Made by a program: the position numbers and the translations under genes | Assembly (NCBI GenBank): GCA_002224055.1 | Contig: AZLU01000082.1 | Location: 96,869 to 160,868, forward strand | From: Pezizomycotina sp. ARF18 | Lineage: Eukaryota; Ascomycota | Length of the DNA: 64,000 bases | Reading direction: 5' to 3' | Shown here: positions 37,141 through 49,291 of the stretch, piece after piece | Layout: every line of letters begins with the position of its first letter | Numbering within the stretch: position 1 is the first letter of the stretch | The notes under the pieces: model-generated | The model's database searches: none | What the model saw: the letters and a program-made list of their open reading frames with translations, nothing else | What the model was told of the DNA's origin: nothing

Positions 37141-38950
37141 AATGTCCGACTTCGCTTTGAGGGCGGCCTATGCGCCGTCGACGATCTCGGAGCGCCGACC
37201 TTTCAACAGATGAGATCTAGCATGGTATCCGGTAGCAGGCCTGTGGTAACAATCTCTTTGAAGGGCGAAGATCCTGCTGATGGTTGCTCTACCCAACGCA
37301 TATTCAACAAGAGATACTATTGAGGGAGGGGGAGGTCACGATCACAACTCCACAGGACGTCCGTTCGATGATATCTACATAGTAAGCATTCGACTTAATA
37401 TGTTTACAGTTTTTTTTTTTTTTTTTTTTTTGGCAACTGAAATAGGAGAATAAAGAACTGACCTTTATACGTGACCTTTGAAGGTATATCGAAAGTATGG
37501 ACCGAGCGATTGAGTGGTACGGCGGCCATGGGGCGAACAGGATGGAGGTCACGAAAACTGTGAGCGACTGAGCCTTTCGATGCCCTGGCGTTTGATTGAT
37601 ATTGTCGGCCGCTAACATTGGAACTTTACCACAGTTTCTTAAAATGAACCAACCCGTTGACGAGACCCTCCTTCCGATCCCTAGAGTGGCTCTCAAGAAC
37701 CCACCCGTACAAGCTCCCCTTCAAATTCGTCGTACCCGATAGGCTTCTAGATAGTGCATGCAACAACCACGAGCAGGGTGAGATTTTGCGCCAAGCTCAT
37801 CTCCAGCTGCCACCCTCTCTTGGAACTGGAGGCAATGTCTCCACGATGGAAAATTAGAGCTTGATGACGTTGCTCCGGATATGACTAAAATCAAGTACGT
37901 CGTCAAGGTTCGCGTAACCAGACGCCGCGAGGTTGATAACAAGCCGGTCCTCCTGGTCGAAGAGACTAGGAAGGTTCAAGTAATACCTGCTCATCCCGAA
38001 CATCCTCCGATGGTCTTTGGAAAACAGCAGCGTTGCGATCGCTTCGTTTTCCGGAAGGAGAAGAGATACGGAAGGGACTGTTCAAGGGGAAGCTCGGCCG
38101 CTGATTATTGAGGCCGATAGCCCGAAGCCCATAGAAGTCAAGGCCAGAACGTTCATGACGACATTGGCTTCGACGGTAGTCCGGTATTTCTTCGATTCTA
38201 CCCTAACGATCCTGCCGATGAAGCTCCACGGCTCAGTACGCTCACCGCGAAGCTGAAATTCCGAACGTACTTCTCGACCAGGCACATGAACTATGTGCCG
38301 CAGCGTAAAGCGGCTGCCTTCGACGGTCTGCTAGGCCAATACGTCGAAACCGCTACACTCGCTTCCCGCGCTGAACGGCGTCAAGTGGATGAAGGCCAGT
38401 GACGACTCGGATGCTGATTCAGCGTATGGCTCGCTCCGTCGAGATCCGATGCAACCTCTTCCAATGAATCAACTTCCGACTCGCCATACTACTTTACCGG
38501 TTCTGGTACCGATTTCTCAACCAAAAATCTAAAGCCCTCGTTCATCCTTTCAGTCTTGCTACATCAGCAGGTCTTACGAGCTTGATATCTCGATAGCTTT
38601 AGACACAGGGTCACGGATAACGTCCTCTCCATTCCAGTTGAAGCTTCCCTTGCAAGTGACTTCCGTTGGAGACCCGGACGCGCAGGCCTATGACCACGCG
38701 GAGCCACCGTCCTTCGACGAATTCTTTACCCACGATCGATAGCGCCACTCAGGGCATTCCGGTCACGGCGGACATGGGAGCCGTCGAGGAAGGCAGCCAG
38801 CTTCCTTTGCACATGCTCGGCAACAGGCCGACCATGCCTCCCCTCCAGGATACGGCCTCTTGACGGTGTCTAGGTGCCGGTGGCCAGTCGGCCTATGCAC
38901 CCATCACGAGAACCACGCCTGTGGGGATGGTAACACCCGGAATGTATTAG
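37141..38950 (+). CDS. Arrestin-like protein (fungal ART/PalF-like fold)
   Basis: Fungal arrestin-like proteins are adaptors that link membrane transporters or receptors to ubiquitin ligases. In the most plausible frame the start reads VRLRFEGGLCAVDDLGAPTF, RPVVTISLKGEDPADGC, then EILLREGEVTITTPQDV before a GTAAGC donor near 37381. After an intron come VTKTVSD, HPYKLPFKFVVPDRLLDSAC, LRQAHLQLPPSLGTG and the arrestin strand DMTKIKYVVKVRVTRRREVD. The C-terminal domain follows: VQVIPAHPEHPPMVFG, IEADSPKPIEVKARTFM, KLKFRTYFSTRHMNYVPQ and YELDISIALDTGS. The tail is Pro-rich (PPSFDEFF, PPGYG) and ends TRTTPVGMVTPGMY-stop at 38948-38950. At least six frame breaks are visible. An ATG at 37141 opens a different frame, so the true start is uncertain and an upstream exon is possible. 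The family is clear; the subfamily is inferred. Confidence 0.8.
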
Positions 38951-39015
38951 AGCCTTCTAGGGATGCAATGAAAATTGATATTTGGTTTATGCAGCATCCC
39001 ATTGCTGGGTTCTTG

Positions 39016-39056
<41 letters not shown>

Positions 39057-40491
39057 AAACAAATTGAGAGTTTAATCGGACTGGATCATCGGAGTTGTAT
39101 TTTTTTTTTTGTTTCATACGATACCACATGTCTTTTTGTTTATTCGTTTGTTTGTTTCTTCGCTTTGTATCATTCTGTGGATCATGGTTCCTTCACGAGC
39201 TTCTTTCTAGTATCATTTTCGAATTCTTTCTTTCTTTTCATTTCTTCTCAGCTTCAAACCCTTCGGTGTGCTATTGTTACTTTAATTGACCGCTTTTTTG
39301 ACCCCAGTCTGCAACATGCTAACAGTCTTAACTCTATATCAAAAAAATGGATACTTTGATTATGATAATAGGTAATATTATGTGTATTTCGTCGGAGTTC
39401 CTTTTGTATTTTAGTATTTGTTGGTTTTGCAGTTGTGTTATCTGTAAGTGCTGGGATTTGTTTAAAATCATGGAGTCGTGTGGTTTTGTTTATTTTATGC
39501 TGTTTTTATTGTATTTTTTTAGTATAGTTATAAGTAGTTACCCCAATACTTAGTATATATATATTCCCAATCTCATCCGATACGATGATGGAACCGGATG
39601 ATGGAAAGAAGCAGACGACGCGATTCAGGAAAAATAAAAAAAAAATAAAATTTTTTTTTTGAAATAAATAAAGTTGATAAATAAATAAATTATTTATCGG
39701 CGATCTAGATAGCTTTCCGACGGTCTTTTTCAGGCGCGATTATATACCTAATTATATTGCTATTATATATATTCTCTAAGGGAAGCAGCAGTGAGCGAAT
39801 CATCTTTTACTGATTTCTCTGCCCTTCTCTCTCTCTTTTGGCGGGGAGGGCTGGTAACTCACATGGTATCATTTAATAATATCTGAGGAGGTTATAGCTG
39901 TTTGATAAGTTCCCGCTACATGGAGTGGATTTTTCTCAACACATTGACAGCCGTTTGTTTGCAAGACCGCCTCCGACGCACTTTCGAGGCTGATGTCTAG
40001 ACTTGACAGGCATTTTAATTCCCACTTTGTTTTGGACATTCGGATCTATTCTCGTATATCCTCGTAAACAAAAACTTATTTCACATAAAAGTCTATTGCC
40101 CCATTTTTTCAATCAATTTCAGTTCCGCTGAAATCAGTCCTTGATATTAGTTAATCTTTTATTTTTTAACCTTTTTTTTTTCTCTCTAAAAGTTTGGTGT
40201 CTCTCCCCTTTTTATTATCCGTAAGGGCGTGTTATTGGGTTCCTTTTTAGTTTCCTTCCACTGCGATATATTTTCTAATTTCACATCGTTCTTCCTCCTA
40301 CATTGTGCCGTGAATTTTTAGGATCTGTGATAAAAAGATGCTGTAGAAAGGACCCCGAAAAAAAAAAGAAATAGAAAAAGAACAGAGCAAGTTGGGAAAG
40401 TAGAGGTTTTAAGAAGAACAAGGATCGAGAAGTTTGTGGTTATTGGCAGTTCCGACACGAGGGCCAAAAACATCTCGTCGATACACACCGC
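38951..40491. other. Convergent spacer between arrestin and Ran genes
   Basis: Both neighbours end here. An A35 run at 39020-39054 lies 70 bp past the arrestin stop. The rest is T-rich, with mixed TTTG/TTTC repeats around 39100-39250, an A/T-run pair near 39638-39660, and AAAT units near 39663-39690. No gene was seen; Phe-rich plus-strand frames around 38982-39553 reflect composition. Confidence 0.5.
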
Positions 40492-41643
<1,152 letters not shown>

Positions 41644-42879
41644 TATGACTGTTTGTGAGGGTTATTAAGGGTAGGAAGAGGCTTGTTTCTATGACGGTAA
41701 GAAGAATGTTAGACCTATACAGCGACATCAAGAAGGAATAAAATGTTCTTGAGATGAAAAGCGATCGCGTCCATTCCAAAGATTGTGCAAACAAGGAAAA
41801 AGCTGTTCATATACGATGCAAACCATGGAATAGCTGACTCTTTAGGTATGAGGAGAGCAGAGACCAAAGATGACAAGATTGAGAGCAGGTATCAGTACTT
41901 GAAGCAGCGAACCGAGAATTACTTACTGAAATAGAAAGGTTGATGGAGGGAGATAGGGGAAGTTGATGTTGTTGAGGTTTTCTTTGTAGATTAGGCGGTG
42001 ATGTAGTGGATGGGGAGGAGACGAGGTGTTATTTATTTTGGGGTAGTGAATTTTTTTTTTTTTTTCTGACGGTATTGAATAAATTTTTTTTTTTTCCTTC
42101 TTCCAAATTTTTTTTTTTTTTTTTTTTTTTTTGCTCTTGCATGGCTGTTTATAAAAAGCAGATTAGGCTTAGCTTGCCTTTTTTTCCCTTTTCCCTTCTA
42201 TCGCTTGAGCTCAAGAAAAATGACTGAGCTATATTAGTAATACAACCAATAAGACCCCCCGAAAAAAATAAAATAAAAAAAAAAGGCTTTTGGCTGCCAA
42301 TACTTAACGCTGGCACTACTGAGCCGCTAACAAATTGCTCATAGACCTAGAAAGTCATACTACGAATACTTCATCATACTACTAAATTTATATACCTAAG
42401 TATACTCAAGTAGGTATAAAAGAAATTCACAATATAGCGAAGATATATATATAACACTACTGATTTTATATTTCCATGACTACACGGGTTGTAAATTGCT
42501 GACAATAATATATATCCTGAGTCCTACCTAATAAGTAGCTCAGCAATATAATAAGAAAATACGGAACCGAAAGGAAGTAACTGCCGACGCGCCTTTTGTA
42601 ATGAATAGCTTCCCAATAACGCCATGGAACAACCAATACCAAAAAAAAAAAAAAAAAAAAAAGGGGGGGGGTGTTTCGCGAAAGGCTTTTCACTACAACC
42701 CCTAGGATACCGGGACTTTTTTATATCGTCACTCTATGCGCGATCATGCTAATCATGTGCTATTCGTATCCCAGTAGGCGGGTTTTAGCACGATTGCTTC
42801 TAAGCTCGGCTCCTTATTGCGGCGATGCTTCGTCAAAAGGAGAAATCTTGTTTTCTTTCCGAAGATGTGATTCACCATT
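41644..42879. other. Spacer between Ran and NAS2
   Basis: The left end is the Ran promoter and 5' untranslated region. It contains several T-runs (42050-42066, 42084-42096, 42109-42132), an A-run with a G8 run beside it (42641-42670) and TA motifs. No coding sequence was recognised. Confidence 0.5.
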
Positions 42880-43975
42880 TCATAATGGTAATAAATGGCA
42901 ACCAAGCATTCCTCGTCCTCCCCAGTCACGACGAGGAGTAAGCGTGACCTCGATATTGAGTTCCTGTCCGTTTTCGGTTCGATTCAGAAGGACCCTTATT
43001 GGTTTCTATTCCAAACTATGTTAACAAGAAAGTATAAAAATAAACGGAAAAGAATGAAGAAAGAGGAAATGAGATGGAAAATAGAGTAACAAATTATAAT
43101 CAGAGCACTTACCCCTTCGTTCTGCTGTACCTCTGAAGAGAGCTTCGAAAGCTTTTCGTGATTCAACGCCCCAACATTGCCAAATCTCTTCAGTTTATCT
43201 CCAGCCTGCAGTTGTTGTTGTCAATATCCAAGATCTCCAGAACCCCCCACTAATCAAAGAATAGACTTGCTGATAGCCTACCTTCAAACCTGCAGCATCA
43301 GCGGGTGACGACGCAGCAACGCTGTCGACGATGGCAAATGGTGCTTCTACGATAGCCACAGGGCACGGCTGCCTCCAGCTATGCTAGGGCCGGGTACGCT
43401 ATTACTTGTTGCCGCGATAGAACGGTGATGTTCGTATAACCCTTTCTCTATTTCTGCCATCAACGCTTTGTGATCATTGCGAAGGTGAATGATTTTCGCC
43501 CGTACGGTCCGAACTAAATTTGCGGACTGTTTTAGCAAGTGGTTCTTCTAGAATGGGGAGGTTCGTGTACAAGAAGGCACGGAGGTTGGATGATGAAAAA
43601 AGTCACTAAATCCATATTTTTAAGACCTGATAGGGAACGAACTCTGAGCGACGTCTATATCATCCCTGGGGTACCCGTCAAATGTGAGTAGTGATGTTTG
43701 CATGTTGACTCCATGCTTGTGTTTTTCATTTGACTGTATCAGTGAATCTGTATATATCTGAGGTTGAAATGCTTGAAATTTCGAGATGGACAACTATGCT
43801 TGGCTTACAGAGTCTAGGACGGACCAAGGAGCTTAGTTCTGCTTCCAGGTCGTCTTTTTGCTTTATAAGCTCCAGTAGCTTGTCCCGCGAGGACAAAGGT
43901 TGCCCTTCCTTTGCTGATGAGCTGGTTCGCGCACCAACCGCACCGGAAGCAGCGGGTATGGATATCCTCTTCCAT
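42880..43975 (-). CDS. NAS2: 26S proteasome assembly chaperone NAS2/PSMD9
   Basis: Nas2 (human PSMD9, p27) is a chaperone for assembly of the proteasome regulatory particle base. An ATG at 43975 opens MEEDIHT. After a frame correction the sequence reads AASGAVGARTSSSAKEG, then LLELIKQKDDLEAELSSL, the N-terminal coiled coil. Next come QTSLLTFDGYPRDDIDVAQ and the exon VRTVRAKIIHLRNDHKALMA, EIEKGLYEHH. A PDZ-like domain follows: APFAIVDSVAASSPADAAGL, GDKLKRFGNVGALNHEKL, and the last exon, LTPRRDWGGRGMLGCHLLPL-stop. The tail WGGRGMLGCHL is a hallmark of this family. Three or four introns separate the pieces. Minor base errors are present. Confidence 0.92.
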
Positions 43976-44744
43976 TGGGATTCCAATCTGCTATGGAGAA
44001 GGCGGGGGGAAAAAATACTTTTATAGCTCTTGTTATACCTAGAAAAGAAAAGAAAAGAAAGAAAGAAAATATTCGGTATACAGGGAGCAAGTTCGAAAAC
44101 TAGAATCTAAGCTATCGTAGTAATAAACGGAGGTAGCCGTGTCCAGGTTCTAGCGACTTTGAATACGTAATAGTAATACTTATTAGTTAGGAGAGGGAAC
44201 GAAGAAAAAGAAGAAAGAAAAGAAAAGAAAAGAAAGAGACAAGGAGCGGATCCTCACGTGCTGATAAGTCTGATAAGAAAGAAGGAAGACGCGCGGAAAT
44301 GCTCTGCCGAGAAAAGCGGATCCTCTCAAACACATCTTCTTTCTCTTGTGTCTCTTGTGTATGCAGGAACAACAAAAAACAACACACACACACACACACA
44401 AACACACACAAATCAACGCAAATAAAAACGAGGAAGAAAAAAGACCTGATGTATTGTAAAAAAAGATTCGTAAATCGTTTTTGAAGAAAGAAAAATATTA
44501 GGAGGTGCAAAAAACATGCTCAGCAGGTATCCCGTAGTTCGCCAGCATTTATCGCCTTCAGACTAACATTATATCAATTAGGAGTAATAGGAACGTTTAC
44601 TACTTATATAAAGTGCATGATAATAGTGGCTGTATATAGAAGATTGTCTATTAGGTTTCAATGTCGCGTGAGTTTTTTTTTTTTTTTTTGTCAACGATTC
44701 GTTACTGGTCGAAGACCGCCAAACCGGCAAGATGGATGATGATA

Positions 44745-44779
<35 letters not shown>

Positions 44780-45434
44780 CCGCTTTTGCTCCCGGATTGG
44801 GTTTCTTTCTTTTTTTCTCTTCAGACGTTTTTCCTTTCTTTTCTTTTCTTTTCTTTCTTTTCTTTTTCTGTCTCTTTGTCTGTCCTTTTTTCTTGTTGAT
44901 TAAACGTTGTTCAACGTCATCGACTACGCGAAATATTTTATCGCGAAGAAATAATCGCGAGTCAAGTAAACAGTAGTTATTTTATATATAACGATATATA
45001 CTTCCTAATCAGAAATCACCTTGACCTTGACATCCTCCAATTCCTCTTCTGACCATCGCCGCGACCAGGTTCCTTACCGAAAGGTGAGTTTCTCAACCAA
45101 TCTCATTAACAATTCCATAATCTCATTGAAGCAAATAGTATAACTTCAGGGCAGGCGTGTTGTCCTTGGTTCTCTTTTGTCGGATACTGTACTGATTGAT
45201 TGATTGATTGCATGTAACGCTTATTTAGTATTTTTGTTATTTCGAAGTATCATTTCGTCTCATTGTTATATATTTCTTCCTCTGTCTGTTATAGCCTAAA
45301 ATGACATCGACGTCTGTTTATTCTAACATTGAATCGAAGTATTTCCTAAATGATAAAAGGCCTTTAAAACCGTCTAGTTTCGCAATGAAGTAATTGTCTC
45401 GATCGGAAACGCCGATCCCATCTGCTTCTTAGAA
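43976..45434. other. Divergent spacer between NAS2 and RhoGEF
   Basis: Both genes start outward from here. The interval includes purine AAAAG repeats (44038-44072, 44187-44245), a CA repeat (44380-44412), A-run 44748-44775, a pyrimidine tract (44805-44896) and a GATT run (45192-45210). Near 45082 a GTGAGT donor may mark an intron in the RhoGEF 5' untranslated region. No coding sequence was recognised. Confidence 0.5.
44805..44896 (+). repeat. Polypyrimidine TTTTC tract
   Basis: Roughly 90 bases of nearly pure C and T on the plus strand with TTTTC units, immediately after the A28 run at 44748-44775. It mirrors the purine AAAAG tract at 44187-44245 about 600 bp away, so the two could in principle pair. 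Confidence 0.75.
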
Positions 45435-48400
45435 ATGGCGGTTCCGGGCGATACCCATAGTTCTGATAACTTTCTTCGGGATCGGAACGGTCAAATGCTC
45501 GATACAGGAGAGACTTCACAAGCAGTCGAAGTCGTAGTTCCACAAGCTCCTACGGAAATTTCAGCAGAAGGAGGTGCTCGAAATGCTCTAGATCACAATT
45601 CAACCGGGCAAGTTGTTGCGCAATCTCAGGAACAGAAGGCGAACTCGACACATCGATCATCCTTCTCGACCGACAATAGCGGGAAACTTTCGATTCAGAA
45701 GCGAACCCAGGATCCCGGCAACAATCTAGTCCACCGAGGAAGAGGCGGATCGCATGCGGTTGATCGAATGTCTCGTTGGGTGAAAAACCTTAGGGTGAAA
45801 TCCAGGTCGTCACAAGTACCTCCGAGCATATACGAGGCCGAAGAAGATGTTCTTCAGACTCTTGGTTCAGGTGCTATTTACGGCAAGTCATTTGAAACAA
45901 GTCCAACGATGTTCACTAGCTCCACGGGTTTTGTGCATAGAATTCGGACTGCAACGGCCTCTGTTGCGTCCCTATCCTATTACACCGGTGGAGACGCAGC
46001 CTCACGAAGAGTGGCAAAGGACCGACAAAGCCGCCAAGGCAGCCCTTCTAGGTCACATCGAGGCAGTTGGGACATGGCAACGGTGCGCCGTGCGGGTGAA
46101 CGGCGGAAATAATGCAGGAAATCATTTCAACCGAAGAGACCTATATTACGGATATCAAGACGCTCAAGGCGGTAAAGCCAACAAGAATACCCGTTGATTA
46201 TTACGGTCACAAAACTTATGACCAGCTATTTGCTAACAGGAGCGGCAATTGATATATTTTTTTTATTTTGTTTAGGTGTACGATCGAGTTGTCGAAAGTC
46301 CAGAGCTTGATAACGTGGAACCCAAGCGTCTATCAAGGCTAATATATCTGATTTGATCGAACTTCACGAGCGTCTTCTCTCAAGCATTCTGAACAGTTTT
46401 CCATCGTCTACAGCCTCATATGATATCAAAGATGATAAGACAAGCTACGTTGGCGCCGTGGATATCTTAGGTCTAGCAAGTGGGGATGGTCTTGCTGAGC
46501 CTGAGGCGTGATGAATCTATGTGAAATATTCGGAGAAATGGTAGGAAACCTTTATTTCCCCTTTTAAAAGTGTTCCTGTATTTTGTCCCTTGTTTCAATA
46601 GAACCATGGAGACGCTTGAGATAATTTTAACGACGATTTTTTTTTTTTTTTTTCGTTTCTGTGGCGGGAGGGGAAAGCTCCAAAGGTTTTTATTTACGAA
46701 GAATACGCTGTCCACTACAACGAAATGCTCACGGGCTTTGTTGGAGATTATAAAACTTGCGATAATTGGAAAATTGGGAGTCTGGCTTTGAAATGCTCGC
46801 AAATTCGATCCATTCAAGCAATGCGAAAAACAACATTCCTGGGAAGAAAGCCGTCGGCTTAGCAGACCTCATTGTGAAAGTGAGTGCTCGACCTCCAACG
46901 TTTCAGTCGAAGATAGCTAATATAACCAAAGCCGATACAACGGATTTGTAGATATCAATTGCTGTTGAGGAGATGTTGAAGTACTCTCCTGTGATCGATT
47001 GTCCAGAGTCGAACTTTCATTTGCAACAAATTTGCAAGTCTTGTAAGGACACCGCTTCAACAGTAGATGCAATCATGAACAATGATCAGAACTCGAAGGA
47101 CTTGCTTCGAAAAAACCTGGACTGTTCGCAATTTATTGATCCTTGAAAGGGTATGTTCTCCATTCTCAACTCCAAAGACCCAGTGTTTGAATTATGGACT
47201 AATTGATCTCGAACCTTTCTCCCTGTACAAGGAAGTCACCTATTCGAGGAATATGGCCAGATCTGGATACCGATTTTTATAGAAAACTAGGCCGACTGAA
47301 TTTATGCAGCATTCTTTTCGTTGCGTGCCAAGTGACGAAACCATAAAAGGCAGTTACATGGCTTGTCTGCTTTACAACCTATCTGATGTTGGCAAATGTG
47401 ATTGAGCTTCAGAAATACCCTTCGAAGCTTCAATTTGCTATAGAGTTTTTTGATACCGCTTCAGAATGCGCAAGTATCGATGCAATAAATGAGGATGGTA
47501 AGTTAGTTGCTCACCGGTCTGGAATCACCCTGTCAGTTAGAATTAAACTTACCGGCAAATCCTTCTCATCTAGGTATCCAATGCCCGAATGCGCCCTACA
47601 GTTGGAAATTACAATTTGAATTCAACAGCTATACGCATCAAGTGCTATTATGTGCTCGTAACATGACCGAGGAATCTGAATGGCGTAGTCAATTGAAGCT
47701 CGCAATGGAAAAGGTTCCAGAATCAACAATACGAACCGACTTGCACCAGAACTCTTTCCACGGTGGGATATACTCTCTCGGTAGCCGTAGTTCAAGCCTT
47801 TCGGTAACACCTCTAGGCTAAGGCATCTCGCGGGGGACCGGAAACGAGCTTAGGTCGCCATTCAGCAAGCTCGGCATTCCCCTAAGTCGAACTTTGCACG
47901 GTCCTCAATCCAACATTGCGTTATATATATTACAACACGGACGATGCTTCGGAGGCGAGGCGACCTGGAATTCCTCCTGCAGAGTTGCGGTAGCCTCTCC
48001 TTGCGACCTGTCCCTGGATGCGATTGCCAACCTCAAAAGTAAAGACAAAGATAATGGCCTGGTATCAGACGAACACGATGCCTTGATCTACACTTTGTCG
48101 CCAGCTAGAGAACATAGGACGAAAGTCGACAACCTTTAGCTAGCGTTTGGGCGAGGAATTCTCTTAAAACCGACACCCTCACTAGAATTAAGCGTTTGCC
48201 GTCGAAAAGCCTTCAGCGCACTTTGACAGTAGTGTCTGGGAAGTCTTCATCAACAGACTCGGCTCTACAGATGGGGATCCGGTTTGCGAAAGTTGTCCAT
48301 CAACAGTTATCATTGCGGTGGGGGAGCAGGCGAAAGACTAATGCAAGGACGCCGACGCCGTTTCACAAGAAGCCGACCTCGAACAAATTACGACACATCG

Positions 48401-48815
48401 AAGCGTATCCGTACATCGGGGCGATACTGTTCAATTAAATCGGGACATGGTCGCAGTAGTAGTTACCATTTCGAATCCAGTCCAAGTCCTCAAAGGAGCC
48501 CAACTTGGGCATAGAAGTGACATCTTTTACCAACCTACATACGTCACCCGAGGTATGCCAGCCAGAATGGAAACGATGTACCAAACCCGCAGTCTCCTTA
48601 TCGTCGTCGCAAGAGCCTGCTCACGAAGCTCTCGCTCGAGCCGTTGCAAAGTTCTAAGCAGAAACAAGGCGGAATGCTGGTCGGTAGGGTTGTCCAAGGA
48701 TATAGACTCCTCGAACTGCAGCCAACCGTCTCTCGAGAAACACGAGGTGCCGACTAACTTCTCAACTCCAAGGACTCCTTCCGAGCTAAGGATAGCCTTA
48801 AGAGACTGCTTCTAG
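45435..48815 (+). CDS. Fungal RhoGEF (DH domain plus PH-like domain)
   Basis: The protein would activate a Rho/Rac/Cdc42 GTPase by nucleotide exchange, and so act in polarity or wall synthesis. The ATG at 45435 starts a disordered, Ser/Gln-rich region of about 200 residues (MAVPGDTHSSDNFLRDRNG; MSRWVKNLRVKSRSSQVPPS). The DH domain begins EIISTEETYITDIKTLKAV, continues ISDLIELHERLLSSILNSF, YEEYAVHYNEMLTGF, and has the conserved late motif QRICRYQLLL followed by MLKYSPVID. A PH-like region follows: KGSYMACLLYNLSD, FDTASECASIDAINEDG, then after an intron WKLQFEFNSYTHQVLLCAR and EEWRSQLKLAMEK-like residues. The C-terminal part is Ser/Thr-rich and frame-broken, ending near 48815. Many single-base errors shift frames. 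Which Rho protein it acts on cannot be told. Confidence 0.86.
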
Positions 48816-49291
48816 GTATTTAGAGTTATCGTAGGTCTTCTTTATCGATTCCATTACCTATTTTGAAATAGGTTGCGAAGGAGAAGCGTAATTTTGAACC
48901 GCTTGTTTTGTAAATAGAAATCATATAACTTTTTTTTGTGCTCTTTTGAACCTCTTTTCTCTCCAGACTTCACATTCTTGAACGTTTCCCCTTTTTTTCG
49001 CGCACATTTTTTGTATCTGCATGCGTGGGATGCATCGGAGATGGACGGCAAACTTTGGGTATTTTTTAGGTCATCATTCACAGGAGTTATCTTATTAGGA
49101 GGTTTTGATCTGCGTTAATTAATCTTCTTGTCCTGCTCGCGCTATAAACCCTTTTCTTCTTTTGTTTCTTTTTGCGGACTTGACGGAAATGTACAGGCTT
49201 CCTTTTCCATGTTCATAGGATGACGACTTTTTCCAGACTAACAGTTAATTAATACAAATGGTTCGCTACACTTCTTCCTCGCCACCTTCTA
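48816..49291. other. Convergent spacer between RhoGEF and MRD1
   Basis: This contains the 3' ends of both neighbours. It has a few T-runs and no recognisable coding sequence. Confidence 0.5.

Noticed and set aside
38982-39553. Phe/Leu/Cys-rich plus-strand frames looking like membrane proteins
   Set aside because: They arise from T-rich sequence in a convergent spacer, include poly-Lys from the A35 run, and contain no conserved motif.
43726-44026. Plus-strand frame of 98 codons over NAS2
   Set aside because: The minus strand carries the NAS2 coiled coil and a consensus exon structure, so the plus frame is a shadow.
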